From positions 1 to 6,693 of the forward strand of contig CAMJAZ010000093.1 in NCBI GenBank assembly GCA_946403735.1: DNA of 6,693 nucleotides, read 5' to 3'. Positions 1-6,235 of this stretch are shown here, piece by piece. This DNA comes from an uncultured Selenomonadales bacterium. GTDB lineage: Bacteria > Bacillota > Negativicutes > Selenomonadales > Selenomonadaceae. Each line of letters opens with the position of its first letter. Position 1 is the stretch's first letter. Both the position numbers and the translations under genes were made by a program. The notes below the pieces were generated by a model that saw only the letters and a list, made by a program, of their open reading frames with translations, ran no database searches and was not told where the DNA came from.

Positions 1-64
1 GAAGGGGGCGCACAAGGACGTGCGCCCGCCCGCGTAAATCGCGTGATGCGATTTCAGCGGGCTG
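1..64. repeat. GC-rich double-hairpin part of a composite palindromic repeat
   Basis: Two adjacent hairpins can be read directly. The first pairs GGGCGCAC (6-13) with GTGCGCCC (20-27) around a 6-nt loop. The second pairs GCCCGC (28-33) with GCGGGC (57-62) and, after a 2x2 internal loop, AAATCGC (36-42) with GCGATTT (48-54) around the loop GTGAT. The block is far more GC-rich than the rest of the window and runs directly into the AT-rich palindrome at 76-108, so I read 1-108 as one composite element whose outer end may lie beyond position 1. No reading frame is convincing here. It could be a REP-like or MITE-like intergenic element or a structured 3'-end signal; the sequence does not decide. 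Confidence 0.7.
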
Positions 65-75
65 TTTTCTTTTTG

Positions 76-108
76 CTACTTTTTCTTTTGCGCCAAAAGA
101 AAAAGTAG
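76..108. repeat. Perfect AT-rich palindrome, left copy
   Basis: CTACTTTTTCTTTTG (76-90) and CAAAAGAAAAAGTAG (94-108) are exact reverse complements: a 15-bp stem with a 3-nt loop, CGC. It lies 45 bp past the stop codon of the minus-strand gene at 154-723. Read on that gene's strand, an A-rich stretch follows the stem rather than a U-run, so it is not a classical intrinsic terminator, although it could still stop transcription or protect the 3' end of the message. A near-identical copy in inverted orientation closes the window at 6656-6686. Confidence 0.85.
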
Positions 109-153
109 TTAATAAAAAATAAAAAATCTATCAACTAAAAACTTACAAAAAAT

Positions 154-723
154 TTAGCTACTAGCAACTAAGGTTGCCGCCAAATCTTCATAGTATTCAT
201 CAAAAGTTCTTTCCGTATTGTCGCCGTAAACTCCAATCTCAAGAATACGCCCGTTATTTTCATCAATCAAAATGACAAGTCCAAATTGCGGTTCATTTTT
301 ATAGCAATGAAAATACATGTAAACTTTTTTTGAATTGTTAGACGTGCTATAGTCTGGGCTACCATAGGCATTTAAAACCGTTCGGATATTGCCGCCGACG
401 CCAAAACCTGAAGGCGTTGTCCAGCCGTTATTGCCGCTAACTACAACAGATTGAATTTTTTCTTCCAGCGTGTTGTAATAAATTAAAACGTCGTCGCCGT
501 AAGTACAACTGCGATTTTCTTCAAAGCCCATGCCGTCAGCATTTGGAGTGCCATAAATTTTTTTCATTTCGGCGATTGAAGACCCGACCGTAAGGGTGCC
601 CAAGTACATTTCACTTCGCGGCATTTTTGCGTTACAAATATTAATGTGGGGGAATAAAAAAATAATTGCGGCGAAAAAAAATATAAGAATGAATGTCGAC
701 GCGATAAAAATTTTCTTCCACAT
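154..723 (-). CDS. Small exported protein with two YGxP modules (paralog of the 741-1319 product)
   Basis: I do not recognise a named family; the 189-residue product is predicted to be exported. Residues 1-32 form a signal peptide or N-terminal anchor: MWKK, a long hydrophobic stretch, then CNA as a possible cleavage site. The Cys has no proper lipobox before it. The mature part holds two related modules. Module 1 (about 38-97) has VG at 46-47 and YGTP at 57-60. Module 2 (about 106-167) has VG at 109-110 and YGSP at 120-123. In each, strand-like segments follow. This G-x(9-10)-YGxP pattern resembles the SmpA/OmlA (BamE-like) signature, which is a resemblance and not an assignment. The start is ATG at 723-721 with GGAGG (730-734) six bases upstream. 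The gene begins 17 bp after its paralog ends, so both are probably cotranscribed from the promoter at 1361-1388. Function is unknown; an envelope or periplasmic role is inferred. Confidence 0.85.
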   Translation of the reverse strand: MWKKIFIASTFILIFFFAAIIFLFPHINICNAKMPRSEMYLGTLTVGSSIAEMKKIYGTPNADGMGFEENRSCTYGDDVLIYYNTLEEKIQSVVVSGNNGWTTPSGFGVGGNIRTVLNAYGSPDYSTSNNSKKVYMYFHCYKNEPQFGLVILIDENNGRILEIGVYGDNTERTFDEYYEDLAATLVASS

Positions 724-740
724 AAATTTCCTCCGCCAAA

Positions 741-1319
741 TTATTTTTCAATCGGTACAAGCATATCAGATATTACGCCGTCGAAAGTTTCTTCAAAAGT
801 CGCCATGTCATTATCGCCGCAAATTTGCATTTCAGTTATTACGCCGCTTTTATTGTTGAACGCGATAAACAATCCATAATCGCGGAAAGTTTCATGCACG
901 ACGGGATCAGATTTATAATGAAAGTACAAGTATACCGTTTGAACGTCGCCGACTTTAACTATATCGGGTTCGGGATGAACTTTTAACCATTCGTCAAAAT
1001 ACATACCGACGCCGATATTTTGATCGCCGCGCCAATTTGAATTTTTATCGGTGACATCAATTCCATAAATTTGCCCACTGAATTTATTGTAGTGAACTAA
1101 AACTAAGTCGCCATAAGTACACGTTGCGTAGCCTTCATCGCCGTTATAAATTGCGTCTGGTTCGCCGTGAAGTCGTTTCATTTCGTCAATCTTTGAGCCG
1201 AAAGTAAGTCCGCCCAAGTACATTTGATGAGGTGCAATCATCGCGCCGCAGATATTAAATTGAGCCGCGATAAAGACAGCTAGACTTGCTATCGTCGCAA
1301 CGAAAAATTTTTTTATCAC
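741..1319 (-). CDS. Small exported protein with two YGxP-like modules (first gene of the tandem pair)
   Basis: The 192-residue product is clearly related to that of 154-723. Both share MYLGxLTxGSxIxEMKxxxGxP, CTYGDxVLxxYN, a Y-Y-F-H stretch in the second half and a closing I-x-E-x-x-x-x-GDN. Residues 1-26 look like a signal peptide (MIKKFF, hydrophobic core, ICGA before a likely cleavage). Module 1 has G41 and HGEP at 51-54. Module 2 has VG at 104-105 and HPEP at 115-118, where the paralog has YGSP, so the second motif has drifted. The start is GTG at 1319-1317, chosen because AGGAGG(A) lies at 1326-1332 with six-base spacing. It is the first gene after the minus-strand promoter. I cannot name a function; divergence after tandem duplication suggests related but not identical jobs at the cell surface. 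Confidence 0.85.
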   Translation of the reverse strand: MIKKFFVATIASLAVFIAAQFNICGAMIAPHQMYLGGLTFGSKIDEMKRLHGEPDAIYNGDEGYATCTYGDLVLVHYNKFSGQIYGIDVTDKNSNWRGDQNIGVGMYFDEWLKVHPEPDIVKVGDVQTVYLYFHYKSDPVVHETFRDYGLFIAFNNKSGVITEMQICGDNDMATFEETFDGVISDMLVPIEK

Positions 1320-1360
1320 AATTAATCCTCCTATAAAATTTTTATTTTAATCGACGCTGA

Positions 1361-1388
1361 ATTATATCACTTTAATTGACATAATCAA
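1361..1388 (-). promoter_or_regulatory. Sigma-70-type promoter for the secreted paralog pair
   Basis: On the minus strand, TTGATT (1388-1383) lies 16 bp before a perfect TATAAT (1366-1361). Transcription would begin near 1354, giving a leader of roughly 35 nt that contains the AGGAGG site before the GTG start at 1319. The -10 is consensus and the -35 matches four of six bases. Confidence 0.65.
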
Positions 1389-1459
1389 AATGTATACAAG
1401 CCGCTAATTTCATCACGCGAAGTTTAAAATTTTTCAAGCGTCAACAATTTTCAAAGTTA

Positions 1460-1489
1460 TTTACAATTCACTAAAAAAAATGTTATACT
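1460..1489 (+). promoter_or_regulatory. Extended -10 promoter for the plus-strand gene cluster
   Basis: TTTACA (1460-1465) and TATACT (1484-1489) are 18 bp apart, and the -10 is preceded by TG at 1481-1482, forming an extended -10. The predicted start is near 1496, leaving a leader of about 38 nt before the ATG at 1534. It is the only convincing plus-strand promoter I find before 6601, and the gene spacings downstream would allow read-through to aroH. It fires away from the divergent minus-strand promoter, whose -10 begins about 95 bp away. Confidence 0.7.
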
Positions 1490-1516
1490 GCGCGGGAGTT
1501 CGACAAAAACTTATTT

Positions 1517-1526
1517 GGAGTGTGAT
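1517..1526 (+). promoter_or_regulatory. Ribosome binding site that fixes the start at 1534
   Basis: GGAGTGTGAT matches the anti-SD complement GGAGGTGAT apart from the stretch between GGAG and GTGAT. The GTGAT end (1526) is seven bases from the ATG at 1534. The in-frame ATG at 1480 lies inside the -10 of the promoter, so it cannot be the start of a message made from that promoter. Confidence 0.65.
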
Positions 1527-1533
1527 TTATTTA

Positions 1534-1809
1534 ATGGCAAAACCTAGCAGAGTTTTCGTCTTTTTCAACTGCGACGAAAATAAAAGCGAATCATCTATGA
1601 ATATTTTTTACAATCACGAAGTTTACAAAGATACAAAAACTTCTAGAAAAGCTCTTTGGAAAAAAGTTAAGGAAGAAAATTTAGCTGAACGCATAAAAAT
1701 TAACGCTGATGATTTCAATGAAGTTGAAACGCGAATTCTTATCGGCGATCCTAGCGCGGCTAGTGAACTTATAAAGTTTGGCGCAATAAAAACTTTCGAC
1801 TGCTTTTAA
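1534..1809 (+). CDS. Unrecognised 91-residue protein, first gene of the NYN-LOTUS pair
   Basis: I do not recognise this family. The protein is soluble in appearance, with no signal peptide or membrane segment. Residues 5-13 form a hydrophobic strand (SRVFVFFNC). Residues 22-31 read MNIFYNHEVY. Residues 32-58 are a lysine-rich, probably helical stretch with a tryptophan at 42. The C-terminal third (59-91) is acidic and then hydrophobic, ending FDCF. The two cysteines (13 and 90) are near the ends. It is the first gene after the extended -10 promoter and ends 12 bp before the NYN-LOTUS gene, whose ribosome binding site overlaps this stop codon. That spacing suggests joint translation and a shared role, for example as a partner or regulator of the nuclease; this is inference from position only. 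A toxin-antitoxin arrangement is possible but nothing in the sequence shows it. Confidence 0.8.
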   Translation: MAKPSRVFVFFNCDENKSESSMNIFYNHEVYKDTKTSRKALWKKVKEENLAERIKINADDFNEVETRILIGDPSAASELIKFGAIKTFDCF

Positions 1810-1821
1810 GGCGGTGACGCT

Positions 1822-3183
1822 ATGGAGACTGTACAAAAAATCGCGCTTTTCATTGATGCTGAAAATGTTTCTGCAAAATACGGAAAGCTAATTATGGACA
1901 ATCTTGAACGACGCGGTGAAGTTTTTATTCGTCGTATCTACGGTAACTGGGAAAAAATTGGTCTTCATAAGTGGAACGAATGTATTTTAAATTACGGTAT
2001 GCGTACTGTTCACCAAATTGATTTTTCATCTGGCAAAAACGCTACCGATATGTCATTGGCTATCGACGCAATGGACGTGCTTTATAAACGTGAGGCTACA
2101 ACTTTTGCTATCGTTTCAAATGACAGTGACTTCACGCCATTAGCCGTGCGCCTTCGTGAATACGGCGTCAATGTTATCGGCATCGGCAGGAAAGATTCAT
2201 CTGTTTCCTTTCAAAATGCTTGTAGTGAATTTATTTCTTTGGACGTGCTTAATGACGCTGATGTTTCAAAAAAAGTAGAGCCGCCCCAAGTCACGGTGGA
2301 GGCAGATTTACCTATCGAAGAAACCCGCGCAGATGTTGAGTCACAAGAAAAAATTGCTACGCTTGAACGTAAAATTGCCGAGCTTGAACGCAAATTTGAA
2401 TCGCCGCAATGGGCTATTGGCGTTAGACTTACGGCGGAGGAAAATAAAAATTCTGCTATGCAAAAATCTTCAACAAAGATTAAGCAGAATATTATTTTGA
2501 AGTCGTCGCCTAATAGTGACGAAAATATTTCAGCCGCTGAAGATTCTATTATCGCCGACATTTCAACGCCGCTTGATATTGAACAAACTAAGCCGTTGCA
2601 AATGTTGCCTGAACCTGTTGAACTTTCAGATATTACCGTTGAAGTTACACCAGCCGTTATTGACGCGCCAACTTTAACCGTGAATGAAACGTTGTCGACT
2701 GCCAAAAGTTCAACTGTAATTGAAACGTCAAGTGAAATTTCTGACATAACTATTTTTCAGCCTTTACAATCTTATGACGATAAATTTGAACCTTCGACTG
2801 AAACTGCAACGGCGGCTAAAACTGTCGAACTCAAAAATTCTACTGCCGCGCAGAATTTTAAGCCTAAGTTTGCTAAAAGATCTGTTGAACGTGAAAAGGC
2901 GCTCAATGACAGATTCGTTAAGTGCGGACAAAATGGAATGAAAAATCCTAAAAAGAAATTGCAACAGATTCACGATGTATTGCACGAGACGGCTAAAAAT
3001 TATGGCGATAAAAATGGATTCGTGCCGCTATCTTTTGCAGGTCAGGACATTCGGAAAAAAAATTTTGGATTTGGCATAAGGGATTTTGGATACACGTTGT
3101 TAAATGAATTTATCAGCGACTTTCCCGAGTTGTACGAGTTGACGCATTCTAAGCCGCGTAGTTTTCGTTACCGTTGCATTTAG
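1822..3183 (+). CDS. NYN-domain (PIN-like) putative RNase with C-terminal OST-HTH/LOTUS domain
   Basis: The 453-residue protein is predicted to be a cytoplasmic RNA-processing nuclease. Residues 5-143 form a LabA-like NYN domain: FIDAEN (10-15), KNATDMSLAIDAM (72-84) and SNDSDF (99-104). They supply the acidic residues D12, D76, D82, D101 and D103 expected to hold the catalytic metal in this PIN-like fold. Residues 174-193 are a short coiled coil (heptads around LERKIAELERK). Residues 195-345 are a long, low-complexity linker rich in S, T, E and P, probably disordered. Residues 374-453 match an OST-HTH/LOTUS domain (GFVPLSFAGQDIRK, then DFGYTLLNEFISDFPELYEL), a winged-helix module known to bind RNA. 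NYN-LOTUS architecture is known in bacteria, and both domains also occur in the eukaryotic RNA regulator MARF1. The start is ATG at 1822 with AAGGCGGTGA at 1808-1817. RNA target and biological role are unknown. Confidence 0.9.
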   Translation: METVQKIALFIDAENVSAKYGKLIMDNLERRGEVFIRRIYGNWEKIGLHKWNECILNYGMRTVHQIDFSSGKNATDMSLAIDAMDVLYKREATTFAIVSNDSDFTPLAVRLREYGVNVIGIGRKDSSVSFQNACSEFISLDVLNDADVSKKVEPPQVTVEADLPIEETRADVESQEKIATLERKIAELERKFESPQWAIGVRLTAEENKNSAMQKSSTKIKQNIILKSSPNSDENISAAEDSIIADISTPLDIEQTKPLQMLPEPVELSDITVEVTPAVIDAPTLTVNETLSTAKSSTVIETSSEISDITIFQPLQSYDDKFEPSTETATAAKTVELKNSTAAQNFKPKFAKRSVEREKALNDRFVKCGQNGMKNPKKKLQQIHDVLHETAKNYGDKNGFVPLSFAGQDIRKKNFGFGIRDFGYTLLNEFISDFPELYELTHSKPRSFRYRCI

Positions 3184-3186
3184 ATT

Positions 3187-3204
3187 AATTAAGAATTAAG
3201 AATT
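3187..3204 (+). repeat. Short heptamer direct repeat between genes
   Basis: AATTAAG occurs twice in tandem (3187-3193 and 3194-3200), followed by a partial third unit, AATT. It fills much of the 47-bp gap before the SIMPL gene. A similar seven-base pattern is found at 5093-5113. The role is unknown; it may be a simple slippage product. Confidence 0.5.
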
Positions 3205-3230
3205 TTTTCCTAAAATGGAGTGAAATTTTT

Positions 3231-3938
3231 ATGACGAAAATAATTTTCTGTACGATTTTTGTTTTAGCGTTAATGCTTAATTCAACGGCATTTGCAGAAG
3301 ACCACGTGCCGATTATTTCGGTTAGTGGTGAAGGCGTTGTCGAAGCTCCGCCAGATACTGCAACAATTTCTGTTGGCGTCGTCAGCCGTGACAGAGACGC
3401 AACGAAAGTTCAATCTGAAAATTCACGTATCGCCACGAACGTTATAAATTCCGTCGTTGCACTTGGCATTGACCGCAAAAATATTCGTACGGGAAATTAT
3501 AGTTTCCGTCAAATTCACCACACCGATGAAAATCGACGCCAAATTTTTGACGGCTACGAAGTCACAAATACCGTTACAATAGCTGTTGCCGATTTAAACA
3601 AAGTCGGTAAAGTTATTGACGCGGCACTTTCAAACGGTGCTAATGCTATCGACTCCCTCAACTTCGGCATTCGTGACAGAGAAAAATTTCAGACTGAAGC
3701 GTTAAGACTTGCCGTCCTTGACGCGCGGAAAAAAGCGGAAGTTGCCGCTTCTGCACTTGGAAAAGTTATTGTGAGTGTTCGTAGCGTGTCGATAAATTCT
3801 GCGTCGATTATGGCGCCGCGTATGGAAGAAAAAATGATGATGATGTCGAATATGGATTCTTCATATGAAACGCCGATTGAATCAGGTACGCTGAAATGTA
3901 CCGCAAGTGTTCACGTCGAATTTGAAATCAGCAGATAA
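3231..3938 (+). CDS. Exported SIMPL-domain (DUF541, YggE-like) protein
   Basis: The 235-residue protein has a clear signal peptide at 1-22 (MTKIIF, hydrophobic core, TAFA before EDHVP), so it should act outside the cytoplasmic membrane. The rest is one SIMPL domain. It opens with the family hallmark ISVSGEGVVEAPPDTATISVGV (29-50), continues through GIDRKNIRTGNYSF (79-92), the conserved Y-x-V-T-N-T-V-T-I region (109-117) and the RxxAVLDARKKAEVAA helix (159-173), and ends with a PIESG...V-x-F strand. The length is normal for the family, whose members have been linked to oxidative stress (E. coli YggE) but lack a firm biochemical function. Seven of fifteen residues at 194-208 are Met, including four in a row from ATG repeats; this loop is often Met-rich in the family. 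The start is ATG with GGAGTGA at 3217-3223. It sits between the RNase gene and a membrane acyltransferase. Confidence 0.92.
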   Translation: MTKIIFCTIFVLALMLNSTAFAEDHVPIISVSGEGVVEAPPDTATISVGVVSRDRDATKVQSENSRIATNVINSVVALGIDRKNIRTGNYSFRQIHHTDENRRQIFDGYEVTNTVTIAVADLNKVGKVIDAALSNGANAIDSLNFGIRDREKFQTEALRLAVLDARKKAEVAASALGKVIVSVRSVSINSASIMAPRMEEKMMMMSNMDSSYETPIESGTLKCTASVHVEFEISR

Positions 3939-3975
3939 TGACTAGTTAAATAAAATTTTTATACAAGCTAACGAA

Positions 3976-5082
3976 GTGCAAAAAGTTCAGAAACCTTATT
4001 TACCCTCAATCAAATACATTCGCGGCATTTCAATGCTCGGCGTAGTTGCCATTCACGTAGGCGCACAGTATTTGACTAATCCCACGCCAAATTTGCATTT
4101 GGTCACAATTTTGGAAATCGTTTCACGTTTCAGCGTGCCGATTTTCTTTTTTATTTCAGCATTCGGACTTTTCTATAAAATTGATTTAAACGCGCCATTC
4201 AGCTACAGAAATTTTCTGCGGCGAAGATTCAAAGCGGTATTGTTGCCATATATTTTTTGGTCGGTGCTGTACATTGTCCACGACAATTATTTTTACGGTA
4301 CAGGCATCCCCGCGCCAGCCTATGCGCTACAAATTTTATTTTTCGGCTTGGCAAAATATCAGCTGTACTTCCTAGTACTACTCGTGTGGTTTTATCTTTT
4401 AATGCCGATATGGATAAAAATTCTGCGCGGCATAACGCGGGAAAAATTTATGGCGATATTCATTGCGCAAATAGCCTTCAATTATTTTTCCAGCTACAAT
4501 ACGGAACTTGCCAGCTTTACAGCATTTCTGCCTGATGATTCATTGTTGAAATTATTTTTAATGTGGCGGCTAAATTATTTGGTGTTGCACTATGTATTTA
4601 TATTTTTACTCGGCGGATTTTTCGGCGTACATTCGCAGGAATTTTTCAAATGGTTATCTGCGCGGAAAAGTTTTATATGCCTAGCATTCGTGACGACGTT
4701 GACACTTTTTGTAGGATATTTTTATTGGCTGATTTACGCAAAAGGCTACGACGTACTGTCCGCGATAAATACGGCTCATCAACTTTCGCCGCTAGGATTT
4801 TTATATACAATCGTCGCGTCAATATTTTTATTTATGCTGTTCCAATGCTACAAATTTGCGCGACCGATACAAGCATTGCTAGATTATCTGGGCGCCAATT
4901 CGTACTTGGTGTATTTACTTCACCCTCTTGCGATAACGTATTTAAGCAAGTGGCTAGCTGAATCAGGACGGCTGATGACTGCGCCGAATACGATAATTTT
5001 TTTCTGGCTAACGGTGTTAATGTCACTGATAATTAGTTCGACAATAAAATTAACAATGCGATTATTAAGCAGTAAAAAATAA
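3976..5082 (+). CDS. Acyltransferase family 3 integral membrane protein
   Basis: The 368-residue protein has about ten hydrophobic segments from residue 15 to 362. The first carries the family signature YIRGISMLGVVAIHVGA (14-30), with R16 and H27 as the conserved pair, and is followed by FSVPIFFFISAFGLF. The last part has the typical YLVYLLHPLAI. Family 3 enzymes (OafA, NodX and WecH types) transfer acetyl or other acyl groups from the cytoplasm to sugars of surface polysaccharide, peptidoglycan or other envelope molecules. The acceptor cannot be told here, since no glycosyltransferase or polysaccharide gene is adjacent. The length and motifs indicate an intact gene. GTG at 3976 is the first usual start after an in-frame stop at 3943, but it has no good Shine-Dalgarno site; ATT or ATA further up are unlikely. 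Translation may depend on the SIMPL gene, which ends 37 bp earlier. Confidence 0.9.
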   Translation: MQKVQKPYLPSIKYIRGISMLGVVAIHVGAQYLTNPTPNLHLVTILEIVSRFSVPIFFFISAFGLFYKIDLNAPFSYRNFLRRRFKAVLLPYIFWSVLYIVHDNYFYGTGIPAPAYALQILFFGLAKYQLYFLVLLVWFYLLMPIWIKILRGITREKFMAIFIAQIAFNYFSSYNTELASFTAFLPDDSLLKLFLMWRLNYLVLHYVFIFLLGGFFGVHSQEFFKWLSARKSFICLAFVTTLTLFVGYFYWLIYAKGYDVLSAINTAHQLSPLGFLYTIVASIFLFMLFQCYKFARPIQALLDYLGANSYLVYLLHPLAITYLSKWLAESGRLMTAPNTIIFFWLTVLMSLIISSTIKLTMRLLSSKK

Positions 5083-5092
5083 TAATAAAAAT

Positions 5093-5113
5093 CATTACGC
5101 ATTAAGCATTCCT
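5093..5113 (+). repeat. Degenerate heptamer direct repeat between genes
   Basis: Three seven-base units, CATTACG, CATTAAG and CATTCCT (5093-5113), lie end to end in the 54-bp gap before the ABC-F-like gene. The middle unit shares ATTAAG with the repeat at 3187-3204. I see no promoter or terminator associated with it. Confidence 0.45.
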
Positions 5114-5120
5114 AATTGAT

Positions 5121-5128
5121 AGAAAGGA
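5121..5128 (+). promoter_or_regulatory. Ribosome binding site that selects the TTG start at 5137
   Basis: AGAAAGGA lies eight bases before TTG at 5137, which opens the typical ABC-protein start MIKIRNLKL. The earlier in-frame TTG codons fit poorly: 5116 lies upstream of this site and 5131 is only two bases after it. Confidence 0.7.
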
Positions 5129-5136
5129 TTTTGAAA

Positions 5137-6216
5137 TTGATTAAGATACGAAATTTGAAATTGCAACTTGGACAGAAAGAAATTTTTTCAGCGTTGAACT
5201 TAGACGTACAGCGTGGTGAAAAAATTGGCGTCGTAGGTTGTGAAGGCGCGGGAAAATCTTCATTGCTTGACATAATCGCGGGACGTTTACCAGCAACGTC
5301 TGGCGAAGTTCGAGTAACTGGCGAAGTGTTGACCGTCACGGGTAGCGTTTACTCCGATTATTCAGAACTTCATATGGCGGAAATGTCCACGATTGACAAG
5401 TTGAAACGTGCATTGCGCGGCTTGAATGACGCGGAAATAATTTTACAGCTTGATGAACCTACGAAGAATTTAGATTTTAACGGTGTCGAATGGCTGATAA
5501 ATTTTTTAACGACGCGCGAAAATTTAACGGCAGTCATCGTCAGCAACGACAGATATTTTTTGAAGTCCACTTGCTCAAAAATTATTAAGCTGGGCGAAAA
5601 AAAAATTGCGCCGATAAACTTTGAACTTGCTGAAAATTTTCCAGCGACCGATCCAAAAGATTTATCTGCGCCGATAGTTTTGGAAGTCAACGATTTAGTC
5701 AAAGTTCGTGACGGCGAGCCAATTTTTCAAAATTTAAACTTCACGATTCGACGCGGTCAAAAAGTTGCATTAGTCGGAAGAAATACAATGGGGCAATCAC
5801 GCTTGCTGAAAACTTTAAATGCCGTCTGGCTCAATGAACATACGGCGGATTCTTTCAAAGGCACGGTAAAATTTGGCGACGGCGTGAAAATTGCGTATAT
5901 GCCGCAAGTCTATTCCAGTACAGCGGCGCGGGCTAAGCTTGAAGAAATTCAAAAACTTGGCGCAAATTTTTTATTGCTGGACAACGTGACGACTTGTCTT
6001 GACCTTCCGCAGATTGAAGAATATGAACGTGCGCTGAAAAATTTTAGCGGTACGATAATTTTTGCTGATAAAGACCGCGTACTTGTTGAGACGTTGGCAA
6101 ATAGAATTATCGACGTTACGCCGAACGGTACGGTTGATAGAATTTGTAGCTACGAAGATTTTTTGAAGAATGAAACTGTTCAACAGCAGATTAAAGAAAA
6201 ATATTTGGAGTCTTAA
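5137..6216 (+). CDS. Shortened, catalytically degenerate ABC-F-like tandem ATPase
   Basis: The product (359 residues from TTG at 5137) has two ABC nucleotide-binding domains and no membrane segments, the ABC-F layout. It is much shorter than the usual 500 to 650 residues and has lost key parts. Domain 1 (1-155) keeps Walker A GCEGAGKS (34-41) and Walker B LDEP with D106 and E107. Its signature reads STIDK where LSGGEK is expected, and its switch His is Asn137. Domain 2 (180-340) has Gln220 for the Walker A Lys, Asn283 for the catalytic Glu and Lys312 for the switch His; a Q-loop (YMPQ, 254-257) survives. Both helical subdomains are cut down, and the inter-domain linker that reaches ribosomal tRNA in ABC-F factors is only about 25 residues. 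At best domain 1 binds ATP; translation-factor or drug-resistance activity is unlikely. The frame is open throughout, so it is probably a functional derivative rather than a pseudogene. aroH follows after 19 bp. Confidence 0.85.
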   Translation: MIKIRNLKLQLGQKEIFSALNLDVQRGEKIGVVGCEGAGKSSLLDIIAGRLPATSGEVRVTGEVLTVTGSVYSDYSELHMAEMSTIDKLKRALRGLNDAEIILQLDEPTKNLDFNGVEWLINFLTTRENLTAVIVSNDRYFLKSTCSKIIKLGEKKIAPINFELAENFPATDPKDLSAPIVLEVNDLVKVRDGEPIFQNLNFTIRRGQKVALVGRNTMGQSRLLKTLNAVWLNEHTADSFKGTVKFGDGVKIAYMPQVYSSTAARAKLEEIQKLGANFLLLDNVTTCLDLPQIEEYERALKNFSGTIIFADKDRVLVETLANRIIDVTPNGTVDRICSYEDFLKNETVQQQIKEKYLES

Positions 6217-6235
6217 AAAATTGGAGGAAATTTGA

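Noticed and set aside
76..108. The left palindrome as an ordinary rho-independent terminator of the minus-strand genes
   Set aside because: The stem is AT-rich and is followed by an A-rich stretch, not a U-run, on the transcript strand. It is recorded as a repeat.
634..636. Cys in the signal region of both secreted paralogs as a lipoprotein site
   Set aside because: The preceding residues (INI and FNI) do not fit a lipobox, so a signal peptidase I site after CNA or CGA fits better.
1376..1381. Perfect TTGACA on the plus strand
   Set aside because: No -10 lies 16 to 18 bp downstream (the region is AGCCGC). The nearby TATACA at 1393 is only 11 bp away.
1391..1398. Eight-base palindrome TGTATACA as a possible operator between the divergent promoters
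   Set aside because: It is too short and AT-rich, with no second copy in the region, so chance explains it.
2211..2747. A 178-codon open frame on the minus strand opposite the NYN-LOTUS linker
   Set aside because: It lies wholly inside a well-supported gene, opposite a low-complexity linker. Its product is a Ser-rich shadow with no domain pattern, and I see no ribosome binding site.
3810..3857. Met-rich run in the SIMPL protein as a novel metal-binding site
   Set aside because: This loop before the last strand is often Met-rich in the family, and no His or Cys cluster accompanies it. The ATG repeat may simply be slippage.
4257..5102. Several further open frames on both strands over the acyltransferase gene
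   Set aside because: All overlap an intact ten-segment membrane protein gene, show no domain patterns and have no ribosome binding sites.
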